Virus record (IMG/VR): IMGVR_UViG_3300030118_002835
Coordinates: 4,087 to 31,126 of that record
DNA: 27,040 bases
Direction: 5' to 3' (one strand)
From: a virus
Every line of letters begins with the position of its first letter. Positions within the stretch are counted from its first letter, which is position 1. The notes below the pieces were generated by a model. It ran no database searches. It saw nothing but the letters and a program-made list of their open reading frames with translations, and was not told the DNA's origin. The position numbers and the translations under genes are program-made. Below are positions 16,737-23,730 of this stretch, piece after piece.

Positions 16737-16740
16737 TTCT

Positions 16741-16748
16741 TATATTTG
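16741..16748 (+). promoter_or_regulatory. TAnnTTTG promoter -7 element before tape measure gene
   Basis: TATATTTG is an exact match 15 bp before the tape measure ATG. The surrounding TATATTTGTTGTAAATATTT closely resembles the sequence at 15131. Confidence 0.55.
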
Positions 16749-16763
16749 TTGTAAATATTTATT

Positions 16764-18863
16764 ATGGCTCTCAGTAATTTTGTAATTCCAGTAAAGGTTG
16801 ATACGTCGCAAGTTTCTAAAGGTCTTAGAAGCGTTTCATCTCAATTTCAAAATTTATCAAACAATCTTAAGGCCACGGGACAGGCTCTAACACTAGGTGT
16901 AACAGCACCTTTAGCACTCTTAGGTAGAGAGTTCGTAAGGACCGCATCTGATGCAGAAGAAACACAAGCAAAATTTAGTGCTGTATTTAAAGAACTTACA
17001 AATGATGCAGAAGAATTTGTACAAGCTACAGCACAGCGTATTGGTCGTTCAACAAATGACCTACGTAAGTTTATGGGTACATTGCAGGATACATTTGTTC
17101 CGCTTGGTTTTGCTCGTGCAGAAGGTCTTGAATTTTCAAAAGCATTAACACAATTAACATTAGATTTAGCCTCTTTCAACAATATGGCTGAATCAGAAGT
17201 TCTAGAAGGCCTACAATCTGCTATTGTAGGTAATCATGAAACAATGAGAAAATTTGGTGTTATAATAAATCAAACAAACTTGAATCAAGAGTTATTGAAT
17301 ATGGGTCTTAAAGATGGCATTAAAAATGCTACAGAGGCACAGAAGGCACAAGCTAGATTGAACATTATAATGGCAGGTACCGCAGATGCACAAGGTGATG
17401 CTGAGAGAACCGGTGCTAGTTTTGCAAACCAAACAAGAAGATTGCAAGGTGTTTTTGAAGAACTTGCTGTTGAACTTGGAAATATCATAATGCCAGTAAT
17501 ACAAAAGATTATTACATTTTTTGGTAATTTAATTACTAGGTTCAGGGGATTAAGTTCAGAAACTAAAATACTTGTTGTAGCATTAGGCGGAATTGCTTTA
17601 GCATTAGGTCCTGTTTTAACCGTACTAGGTATGCTGATTTCACCTATAGGATTAGCAGTAGCAGGGTTCCTCGGTTTCATAAAAGTTATTTATGATAACA
17701 GCGATACTGTTATTGAAAATCTTGTAGCAATAGCAAACAATTTCATTAATATTTATAATCAAAGTTTAATTGTAAGAGCCGGTGTTCAATCTTTATTCTT
17801 TGTATTCAAAACAATTTTTAATGCAATCAAAACAGGTATTGAAAGTATTGTTGAATTATTTAGTGGCTTTGGTAAAATCGTTGTGTCTGCACTAAAAGGT
17901 GATTTGAAAGGAATACAAACAATTTTTAGTGAAACATTTTCTAATATTGGTGAGGATGTACAAGGGTTTGGTAAAGATGTTGCAAATGATTTTCTTAATG
18001 GTTATGAGAATATTATTAATGGACAATTAGAAAACATTACTAAAGAAACACTACAGAACGGTGTGTCAAGTGGTATCGATGCAATTAAAGATTTTATTAT
18101 TACCAAAGCAAAGGAGTTAGGATTAAGTATAGGGACTAATACAAGTTTAGGAGTATCAGAAGGATTAGGTACATTAGTCTCTGATGACGAGGACAGCCCA
18201 TTAACAAAACTAAATAATAAATTGAATGATGTTAAGGAAAAAGGTCAAGAAATGGCTAATGCTGTTAGCGGTGCTTTTGGTCAATTTGCTACAAATGTCG
18301 TCAGTAGTTTTGAATTAGCCAATGAAGGTGCAAGCCAGTTTTTTAATCAGATTGTTAGTATGATGATTAAATTAATACAGATGGTTATACAAGATGCTAT
18401 AATCAGAAAAATGACAAATAAACAAGTTATATCTGACGAAGCGAAAAAAATAGCTACGCTAGCAGGTCTGCAGTTCGCAGGTCTTTCATCTTTAGCATCT
18501 GTAACAAGTGCTAAGATGGTTATTGACCAAGCTTCTGCAACAAGTTCTGCCATTGCAGGTGGTGCGGCTAGTGGTGCGGCAACAGGACCTGCTGCAATTT
18601 TCACATCTCCAGCCTTTATAGCTACTTTGGTCGGTGGTGTTTTAGCGGCATTTGCATCTATCCCTAAATTTGCTAAAGGTGGTATTGTCACAGGTCCTAC
18701 AATCGGTTTAGTTGGAGAGGCCGGTGCAGAGGCTATCATACCATTAAATAAACTAGATAGCATGATGGGTGGTGGAACAAAGGGAGAGTTTGTATTAAGA
18801 GGTCAAGACTTAGTTTTAGCACTCGAAAGGGCTGACGATTTCAGAACAAGAATAACAGGATAA
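16764..18863 (+). CDS. Tail tape measure protein
   Basis: This 699-residue protein sets tail length and is ejected ahead of the DNA. The N-terminus (LSNFVIPVKVDTSQVSKGLR, then VSSQFQNLSNNLKATGQALT) and the GREFVRTASDAEETQAKFSA section match the TP901-type tape measure core. A long hydrophobic stretch lies near residues 268-310, with another near 655-670. The ending FAKGGIVTGPTIGLVGEAGA, then EAIIPL, is the usual tape measure C-terminal motif. By the general rule of about 0.15 nm per residue, the tail would be about 100 nm, a medium siphovirus tail. It overlaps the next gene as TAATG. Confidence 0.92.
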   Translation: MALSNFVIPVKVDTSQVSKGLRSVSSQFQNLSNNLKATGQALTLGVTAPLALLGREFVRTASDAEETQAKFSAVFKELTNDAEEFVQATAQRIGRSTNDLRKFMGTLQDTFVPLGFARAEGLEFSKALTQLTLDLASFNNMAESEVLEGLQSAIVGNHETMRKFGVIINQTNLNQELLNMGLKDGIKNATEAQKAQARLNIIMAGTADAQGDAERTGASFANQTRRLQGVFEELAVELGNIIMPVIQKIITFFGNLITRFRGLSSETKILVVALGGIALALGPVLTVLGMLISPIGLAVAGFLGFIKVIYDNSDTVIENLVAIANNFINIYNQSLIVRAGVQSLFFVFKTIFNAIKTGIESIVELFSGFGKIVVSALKGDLKGIQTIFSETFSNIGEDVQGFGKDVANDFLNGYENIINGQLENITKETLQNGVSSGIDAIKDFIITKAKELGLSIGTNTSLGVSEGLGTLVSDDEDSPLTKLNNKLNDVKEKGQEMANAVSGAFGQFATNVVSSFELANEGASQFFNQIVSMMIKLIQMVIQDAIIRKMTNKQVISDEAKKIATLAGLQFAGLSSLASVTSAKMVIDQASATSSAIAGGAASGAATGPAAIFTSPAFIATLVGGVLAAFASIPKFAKGGIVTGPTIGLVGEAGAEAIIPLNKLDSMMGGGTKGEFVLRGQDLVLALERADDFRTRITG

Positions 18864-21196
18864 TGGCTTACGGTGAAAGATTCAATGTTGACTTTTTTGA
18901 TGTAGATGAAAATAAATTTAAGCTACAGATTTTCAAAGATGGGTTTACAGGTTCTTCATCAAGCAACTTAACTTTAGGTCCTAATCCTGTCCAAATTTCT
19001 TGGAAACAAGCTGACGATTATTTTAACCCAATTATAGGTAGTAACTGCAAATTACAATTCTATATAGATGATAGTACAGGTGGCGATGAATGGGAAGATG
19101 AAGAAACTAATTGGGAGGCTGCCTTTTGGAAGTGGGAAGAGTCTGGACTTGAGTTTTTAATACCCACATTTGACAGAGAGTTCAAAGTCGTTATTTCATT
19201 TAATAATCTTGCAGGTACAAGTGATGCCTATGCTGTAGCAAGTAGACTCAAAGACACAAGTGTAGATTTTACTGTAGCTCTAAACGTTGGAGATATTGTT
19301 GTCAACACAACAACAGGTGCCAGTACTACGGTTGCACAAGTCAGTAGTGCAAATATTATAAAACTAAGTGCGGATATTTTTTCAGATGCAGGGGGAGAAA
19401 ATTATGAGATTTTCCAAAACTATTGGACCGGTTTTATTGTACAGGACCAATTTACTATTCCTATGCAATCCTATCCTTTCTTAGTTGAAATTAATGCTTC
19501 TGATTTAATAGGTACAATAGATGGTTATAATTACGAGTTAACAACAAAAACACCTACAATATTTCAAGCTATAAGAGAGACATTAAAAAATATAAATGTA
19601 CAAAACGGAGCAGGAGACACAGGCAAATCTTTAGACTTTGGTTATAAGATTTTATGTAGGTATAATTCTAAGATTGCTAGCGGCTCTTTAACTTCAAATG
19701 GTAATCCTTTTGATTCTGTATATGTAAATGATGTTACGGCTTTCCAAGATGAAAATGGCAACGCTCTAAATTGCAAAGATATTCTAAAGTCTCTACTAAA
19801 AATATTCAACGCAAGAATTTTCCAACACGAAGGCACGTGGACTATAATTGACAATGGTGCTTTATCTTTAACAACTTTTAGTGATGGCGGTGGCTCTTAC
19901 TCAAAAGAGTTTTTAGCATTTGATAAAACAGGTTCTTCTTTGACAAATTTCTCTATAGCAAATCCGATAACAAACATTGACGATACCTCTGGGTCCGGTA
20001 CCTTACAACCTCTTGGCAGAACACTAGAGAGAGTTATAAAAAGCCCTGCTATAAGAAACAGAGTTATTGTTGATTTGAAATTAAAAAGTGCTTTTGAAAA
20101 TTTTGGTTTTGAACAAACAACAATTAACACTACGGGTTATGGCTTTCTTCCAAGCGGAAGTAATTGGACCCTACAAGATTCTTCTGGTACAGGTTTAAAA
20201 AATACTATTGTTAGCTCTAGCACTTTCAATTCAACTTTATCTGTACAGGTTGGTATAGAGCCATATGGAGGAACTAAAAGTTTATTAGCACAAGGCTCAG
20301 AAGCTACATCATTTAATACTTTAGTAGCATCTAACAACACAGGAAATATTGGAACTACATCCGGCTCTTTATCTTTTAGTTTTGCACATTATGCAAACGA
20401 CCCTGCACAAAGTTCTATCAGTTATACAATCAGATATCAACTTGTCTTGGATGATGGCTCTGGAACTTTATATTACTGGAAAGCTAGCACTAATGAGTGG
20501 GTAACATCATCCACACAAGGTCAGAATACAGTCTCTAGTTCAGTTTCTGAACAATGGGTATTGAATGAATTTACACCAACAGCACCACCTGTTACAGGTT
20601 CTTTAACTGTTAAATTATATACCTCTCACGAGTCGCTACATAATAGTTCTCTTTTTAGAACTTACTACGATGATTTTGTTTTCAAGAGTTCATCAGATTT
20701 AAAATATTATGTTAATACAACAATAGTAACTGAAAGTACAATCAATCAAAACAGTTCTGTAATTAAAAAGTCAGATGTAATTTTTGGTCAGTTAGGAGAT
20801 GTTAAATATTCTAATTGCTTGACTAATTCTAGCAATGTTCCTATTTCTGCTTTCAAATATTTTGATACCATAACATCTGAAACAAGTCTAGAGAACTTAA
20901 CTTGTATGCTAAGGTTAAATGACCTAGCTATAAACAATGATAGATATACAGGAACTTTTAGAAAGATTAAAGAAAGTTATGGCTACCTTAAGCCCGTAGA
21001 TTTATTAACATTACCCAAGCTTAATTTTACAACATTCCAATCTGCTACAAATCATCTTGCAATAGATAATATAACTTTTAATTTAGCTAAGAATAGAATA
21101 AAGATTAACACACACACACCTCAACAAACTAAGTTAACCGCAACTACTGACGTTAGCAATAATCGTTCTTTCTATGAGGAAAAGCCTAGTGATTAA
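18863..21196 (+). CDS. Tail tip / distal tail-associated protein
   Basis: This 777-residue protein is the last gene of the late block. Its N-terminus (YGERFNVDFFDVDENKFKLQ, then IFKDGFTG and a FNPIIGSNCKLQFYIDD segment) resembles tail-tip proteins of Bacteroidota phages. A tryptophan-rich insertion lies at residues 77-91 (W77, W84, W89, W91). Residues about 128-187 form a small beta module (VGDIVVNTTTGAST, then LSADIFSDAGGENYEIF) that I recognise as a recurrent insertion in marine phage tail proteins. The middle has IGTIDGYNYELTTKTPTIFQ, and the remainder is Ser/Thr-rich and strand-like. The most likely role is baseplate hub or distal tail attachment, from position after the tape measure. I cannot assign it more precisely. 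Confidence 0.7.
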   Translation: MAYGERFNVDFFDVDENKFKLQIFKDGFTGSSSSNLTLGPNPVQISWKQADDYFNPIIGSNCKLQFYIDDSTGGDEWEDEETNWEAAFWKWEESGLEFLIPTFDREFKVVISFNNLAGTSDAYAVASRLKDTSVDFTVALNVGDIVVNTTTGASTTVAQVSSANIIKLSADIFSDAGGENYEIFQNYWTGFIVQDQFTIPMQSYPFLVEINASDLIGTIDGYNYELTTKTPTIFQAIRETLKNINVQNGAGDTGKSLDFGYKILCRYNSKIASGSLTSNGNPFDSVYVNDVTAFQDENGNALNCKDILKSLLKIFNARIFQHEGTWTIIDNGALSLTTFSDGGGSYSKEFLAFDKTGSSLTNFSIANPITNIDDTSGSGTLQPLGRTLERVIKSPAIRNRVIVDLKLKSAFENFGFEQTTINTTGYGFLPSGSNWTLQDSSGTGLKNTIVSSSTFNSTLSVQVGIEPYGGTKSLLAQGSEATSFNTLVASNNTGNIGTTSGSLSFSFAHYANDPAQSSISYTIRYQLVLDDGSGTLYYWKASTNEWVTSSTQGQNTVSSSVSEQWVLNEFTPTAPPVTGSLTVKLYTSHESLHNSSLFRTYYDDFVFKSSSDLKYYVNTTIVTESTINQNSSVIKKSDVIFGQLGDVKYSNCLTNSSNVPISAFKYFDTITSETSLENLTCMLRLNDLAINNDRYTGTFRKIKESYGYLKPVDLLTLPKLNFTTFQSATNHLAIDNITFNLAKNRIKINTHTPQQTKLTATTDVSNNRSFYEEKPSD

Positions 21197-21223
21197 AAAA
21201 AAGGCTGCCCTAAGACAGCCTAA
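21195..21223 (-). terminator. Terminator of the leftward operon in the convergent gap
   Basis: On the minus strand AGGCTG pairs with CAGCCT around an eight-base loop and runs straight into eight T residues (21202-21195). On the plus strand there is no T run after the hairpin, so it mainly stops the leftward transcript, although the stem could also slow the late transcript whose last stop codon it overlaps. Confidence 0.8.
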
Positions 21224-21257
21224 ACTTAGTATGAATAATAATTCAAATATAACGCTT

Positions 21258-21653
21258 TTAAGCGATTATTTTCTTGATATCATATTTATCCCCAAAATTG
21301 AAAAGAAAATGCAAGAAATCGCATCTATAGGGCTTAGATTCTGATTTGTTATATACGCCAACAACCTGACATTCTTTTGCCATGATATTTTGGTCAGCTG
21401 GAAATGTATGTTCACAATATACAACAGTACCTATTTTACCACTATCCTCCCAAGAATCAATAATTCTTTCTAACATTAATCTTTGCCCTATAGGTACTTT
21501 GGCACCTTTGAATTTAAACTCAAATAATAAAAGATATTTTGAATCAAACTCAAGAACGGCATCAATATCTGATGGGTGTATTTTTTTATTTTGTACACCG
21601 GTAAAATCAATTAATTGCTTTATTCTTTTGGGATATTTTATTAAGCCTGTCAT
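21258..21653 (-). CDS. Putative PD-(D/E)XK nuclease-like small protein
   Basis: This 131-residue protein has the acidic and lysine pattern of the restriction-endonuclease fold: D29/D31 in HPSDIDAVLEF, then E45-F-K47 in LLLFEFKFKG, with GQRLMLERIIDSW helix residues behind. Similar short proteins are common in phage early regions with no established function; some may act as resolvases or structure-specific nucleases. It is the last gene of the leftward operon, upstream of the terminator. Its start lies 47 bp inside the preceding ORF, and no alternative internal start preserves the motif, so the overlap looks real. Confidence 0.65.
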   Translation of the reverse strand: MTGLIKYPKRIKQLIDFTGVQNKKIHPSDIDAVLEFDSKYLLLFEFKFKGAKVPIGQRLMLERIIDSWEDSGKIGTVVYCEHTFPADQNIMAKECQVVGVYNKSESKPYRCDFLHFLFNFGDKYDIKKIIA

Positions 21654-21816
21654 ACTCTAATTTCTTAAGACTTTCATCCTCAATCTTAATGAATTTTCTA
21701 ATTTTTTTCAACTGTTCTTTATAAATATTAATTAGTTCTCTACGATGGTTCAAATCGTGCATATTGTTAGAACAGCTATCTAAAAAATGTTCTTTTATAT
21801 ATTCAGAGATTTCCAT
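21607..21816 (-). CDS. Small charged helical protein, unknown
   Basis: This encodes 69 residues, strongly helical and basic/acidic (EYIKEHFLDSC, then RRELINIYKEQLKKIRKFIK), with one Cys and a coiled-coil-like centre. I recognise no family. It overlaps both neighbours (22 bp with the previous gene, 47 bp with the next), which is long for this operon, so the exact start may be wrong or one overlap may be dual coding. Its function is unknown; small helical early proteins of this kind often bind a host partner, but nothing here shows that. Confidence 0.5.
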   Translation of the reverse strand: MEISEYIKEHFLDSCSNNMHDLNHRRELINIYKEQLKKIRKFIKIEDESLKKLEYDRLNKISQKNKAIN

Positions 21817-22049
21817 ATTTTTAATTTCTCTTTAAGTTGTTTTTGCTCTTTATTCAATCTTCTTTTCTCAGACGTAATATAATCTATTCTGTTTTTAATT
21901 ATATAATCTAAAGAATCTGTAATCTCATCAGCGGGTATGCTGACACTATATAATTCATTATAGTGTGTCATACCCTCAAAGACTAATTCATTATCGTGGC
22001 TCCAAAAAGCATCAATGTTCCTAAAAGAAATATGTTTTGGGGAACTCAT
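21795..22049 (-). CDS. Small unknown protein, beta N-terminus and coiled-coil C-terminus
   Basis: This encodes 84 residues from the ATG at 22049, which overlaps the stop of the tiny upstream membrane ORF as ATGA; a longer start at 22073 is possible. The N-terminal half looks strand-rich (HISFRNIDAFWSHDNELVFE, then the ELYSVSIPADEI stretch). The C-terminal half is a charged coiled coil (DYITSEKRRLNKEQKQLKEK). No family is recognised. It belongs to a run of short early proteins. Confidence 0.55.
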   Translation of the reverse strand: MSSPKHISFRNIDAFWSHDNELVFEGMTHYNELYSVSIPADEITDSLDYIIKNRIDYITSEKRRLNKEQKQLKEKLKIWKSLNI

Positions 22050-22126
22050 GATACTAAAATTAAAGCTATCCAAGTAAGTGCCGTGAGCATTAAAAGAAAT
22101 AAAAATTCTGTTATAGCTTTTACCAT
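22046..22126 (-). CDS. 26-residue single-pass membrane microprotein (candidate)
   Basis: This short ORF encodes MVKAITEFLFLLMLTALTWI followed by ALILVS. It is almost entirely a membrane helix with a short basic-acidic N-terminus. Its ATG overlaps the end of the upstream 97-residue gene (ATGGTAA) and its TGA overlaps the ATG at 22049 of the downstream gene (ATGA), the geometry of translational coupling. The 47-bp gap between neighbouring genes is otherwise unexplained if the downstream start is 22073, and this ORF fills it. Expression is unproven. Confidence 0.45.
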   Translation of the reverse strand: MVKAITEFLFLLMLTALTWIALILVS

Positions 22127-22413
22127 TTTACATCGCTTTTATGTTCTACATAACCAACAACTTTCAATACAACTATATCAGTTCCGTTATCAGAATCAAT
22201 ATCCAAATAATCTAAATGTGCATCCCAAATATCAGGGTTATCATCTTTTTGTATTTCAAACCACACCGGCTCAATATATCTAGTGTGTCTTTCTTCGTAG
22301 ATGTTATCAGCCAAATCTTTGATAGACTTAACGTTGTCGTTAATCGACATTTTTCTTTTTTTTAACTGTTTGTAAGCATCTGTGTGCTTCATAATCTCAT
22401 TTATCTGCTTCAT
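22120..22413 (-). CDS. Small acidic hypothetical protein
   Basis: This encodes up to 97 residues from 22413; an alternative in-frame ATG at 22392 begins just after the preceding stop and may be the true start. The N-terminus is basic and helical (YKQLKKRKMSINDNVKSIKD). The C-terminal half is acidic and strand-rich (IEPVWFEIQKDDNPDIWDAH, then the LDIDSDNGTDIVVLKVVGYV stretch). I recognise no family. It is coupled to the downstream membrane microprotein by an ATGGTAA overlap. Confidence 0.55.
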   Translation of the reverse strand: MKQINEIMKHTDAYKQLKKRKMSINDNVKSIKDLADNIYEERHTRYIEPVWFEIQKDDNPDIWDAHLDYLDIDSDNGTDIVVLKVVGYVEHKSDVKW

Positions 22414-22564
22414 AATATTTGATTAAATTTTTTATTTTATTACGAACAGAAAGCCACAAGTCAGCTTCAAACTCACTTTGTGACCATTCTGTGTATCTCT
22501 TACAAGTAACATCAATTTCTTTTAGTTCCTGTAATTGATTAATAAAAGGTTTATACTTTTTCAC
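22397..22564 (-). CDS. 55-residue protein with GTG start
   Basis: This short ORF reads MKKYKPFINQLQELKEIDVT and continues CKRYTEWSQSEFEADLWLSV, then RNKIKNLIKYYEADK. It begins with GTG at 22564 just after an in-frame stop, so no longer start exists. The composition is that of a compact helical protein. It fills the 137-bp gap between its neighbours, overlapping the upstream gene by 14 bp and the downstream one by up to 17 bp. No family is recognised. Confidence 0.55.
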   Translation of the reverse strand: MKKYKPFINQLQELKEIDVTCKRYTEWSQSEFEADLWLSVRNKIKNLIKYYEADK

Positions 22565-22838
22565 TTAGTTGTTCAAGTTTCTCTTGAGAATCTAAGATGT
22601 TATCGAAAAAAAACTCATCTCCGGTCTCATGGTCTGTAATCAAGTACTCAACCTCTTGACCGAAGCAGGAAACAATCTGTATATCGTTTTCTAATGAAAT
22701 GTAAACATAACCAGACGAATCATTATATCCTATTTGAAATATTTCCTCATTAGGAAAATATTTGTTATAGGAATCCAAAACAAGACTCAAGCTGTGTTTA
22801 TCGCTCGAACCCATCTTATCAAAATTAAAAATATTCAT
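22551..22838 (-). CDS. Small acidic hypothetical protein
   Basis: This encodes 95 residues with an acidic, strand-rich composition (EIFQIGYNDSSGYVYISLEN, then the QEVEYLITDHETGDEFFFDN stretch) and a helical end (SQEKLEQLSEKV). The negative charge and small size are reminiscent of acidic phage proteins that mimic DNA or bind host factors, but no specific family is visible. It follows the structured non-coding gap, so its mRNA leader would contain that structure. Confidence 0.55.
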   Translation of the reverse strand: MNIFNFDKMGSSDKHSLSLVLDSYNKYFPNEEIFQIGYNDSSGYVYISLENDIQIVSCFGQEVEYLITDHETGDEFFFDNILDSQEKLEQLSEKV

Positions 22839-22863
22839 ATCTAAAGTTTTAAAGTTTTAAAAA

Positions 22864-22955
22864 GATTGAGAGTCTAGCTTAGTCCTCTGCAACTGAATAA
22901 TTTAATATTCTTACTGAGAGGAATTAAATGCCCGCATCTAAACCAACCCTCAATC
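22864..22955 (-). ncRNA. Candidate 92-nt structured RNA or mRNA leader element
   Basis: The 173-bp gap 22839-23011 is the longest non-coding stretch inside the leftward operon. On the minus strand its ends pair perfectly (GATTGAG at 22955-22949 with CTCAATC at 22870-22864), followed by five T residues. Nested inside are GTTTAG with CTAAGC (22943-22938 / 22882-22877, one G-U), CCTCT with AGAGG (22921-22917 / 22888-22884) and GAATA with TATTC (22910-22906 / 22899-22895). An ATTTAAT segment at 22929-22923 is also complementary to ATTAAAT at 22906-22900, allowing a pseudoknot with the innermost hairpin. It is not a canonical tRNA. I recognise no known riboswitch. It could be an independent RNA, a leader element for the 95-residue gene, or an attenuator. 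Confidence 0.45.
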
Positions 22956-23011
22956 ATATAGCTAATATCGAAAGTTTTTTTATAAATTCAAAATATTTTT
23001 AAAAAATATTT

Positions 23012-23362
23012 TTAAAAAGTATTGATGATTTTGTTGTCAATTAACATCTCTAGAATCTCTAGCCAATCGTTCTTTTCCATTATTACGTATTCTCTGCCAC
23101 CTTTACGCTTATGATATATTAATTTGTATTGAGGTTTGTTAGGCCTCATCTCATCTAAAATTTTATGATAACTAGGATTGTTGCTAGTGGCTTTACATTG
23201 TATTGCAAAGGGGTCCGTAGCAACTAAATCAATTTTTGCATTATCAATCATCTTAGATGCGTACCTAGATGTCTCACAATATTTCCAACCTAACTTACGA
23301 AATTCTAGTCGTATTTGTCTTTCGTAATCGTGGCCACGCTTTCTTGACGTTCTCCCTGACAT
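23012..23362 (-). CDS. Hjc-like Holliday junction resolvase / PD-(D/E)XK endonuclease
   Basis: This 116-residue protein has the archaeal-Hjc-like pattern often found in phages: a basic start (SGRTSRKRGHDYERQIRLEF, with E14), TSRYASKMIDNAKIDL (D45), and FAIQCKATSN, where Q55-x-K57 stands in place of E-x-K. These are the metal-binding and catalytic positions of the fold. It would cut branched DNA arising in recombination or replication. It overlaps a small hydrophobic ORF at its start and ends before the structured gap. Confidence 0.8.
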   Translation of the reverse strand: MSGRTSRKRGHDYERQIRLEFRKLGWKYCETSRYASKMIDNAKIDLVATDPFAIQCKATSNNPSYHKILDEMRPNKPQYKLIYHKRKGGREYVIMEKNDWLEILEMLIDNKIINTF

Positions 23363-23426
23363 ATAATAAAGATAATATACTTACAAGTACAATCGCAACT
23401 AATTTAATTATTCTTTTTTTGCCCAT
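23295..23426 (-). CDS. 43-residue membrane peptide overlapping two genes (candidate)
   Basis: This short ORF begins MGKKRIIKLVAIVLVSILSL and ends with a very basic tail (NVKKAWPRLRKTNTTRIS). Its hydrophobic helix is encoded mostly in the 41-bp gap between the resolvase-like gene and the upstream 108-residue gene. The ATG lies inside the end of the upstream gene, and the C-terminal 22 residues overlap the resolvase gene in another frame. The gap-filling membrane helix argues for a real product. The long dual-coding overlap argues against it. Confidence 0.35.
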   Translation of the reverse strand: MGKKRIIKLVAIVLVSILSLLYVRENVKKAWPRLRKTNTTRIS

Positions 23427-23730
23427 CTCTTTCTACAAACAGAGCATAACCTAGATAACAATAATTGATTATATCTGCAAACCTAGAATGAATAGGCTCT
23501 GATTTTTTTAAATTTGCGTTATTTATGTGAGAAAAAATTGACTGTAGCTGTTTATCAAAAAAAACTCCAAAGCATTTTAATTCTGAAATTCCTAACCTTT
23601 CTGCCGTATTTCTAAAATTTGTTAAGACATCAGTATTTTCTAATGTATATTCCGGCCTTTTAGATAGTCTTATTTCCTCAGCATAATTATTTAATTGTCT
23701 TACTAATTTATCAAATTCTTTCTCTGTCAT
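23404..23730 (-). CDS. Conserved phage protein, unknown function
   Basis: This 108-residue helical protein has motifs I recognise from phage early regions: RPEYTLENTDVLTNFRNTAE, then SELKCFGVFFDKQLQSIFSH and EPIHSRFADIINYCYLGYAL. The pattern of a DVL-x-NF motif followed by an EPI-x-SR-x-AD helix recalls proteins annotated as nucleotide-metabolism-like or DUF1599-like, but I cannot confirm this and the MazG metal-binding motif is not complete. It overlaps the upstream primase-like gene by 4 bp (ATGA), so it is cotranslated with DNA-replication genes. Confidence 0.65.
   Translation of the reverse strand: MTEKEFDKLVRQLNNYAEEIRLSKRPEYTLENTDVLTNFRNTAERLGISELKCFGVFFDKQLQSIFSHINNANLKKSEPIHSRFADIINYCYLGYALFVERDGQKKNN

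Noticed and set aside
22864-22955. tRNA-like gene (7-bp closing stem, 92 nt)
   Set aside because: The closing stem has acceptor length, but there is no T-arm GGTTCGA-type sequence and the interior stems do not form a cloverleaf with a proper anticodon loop.
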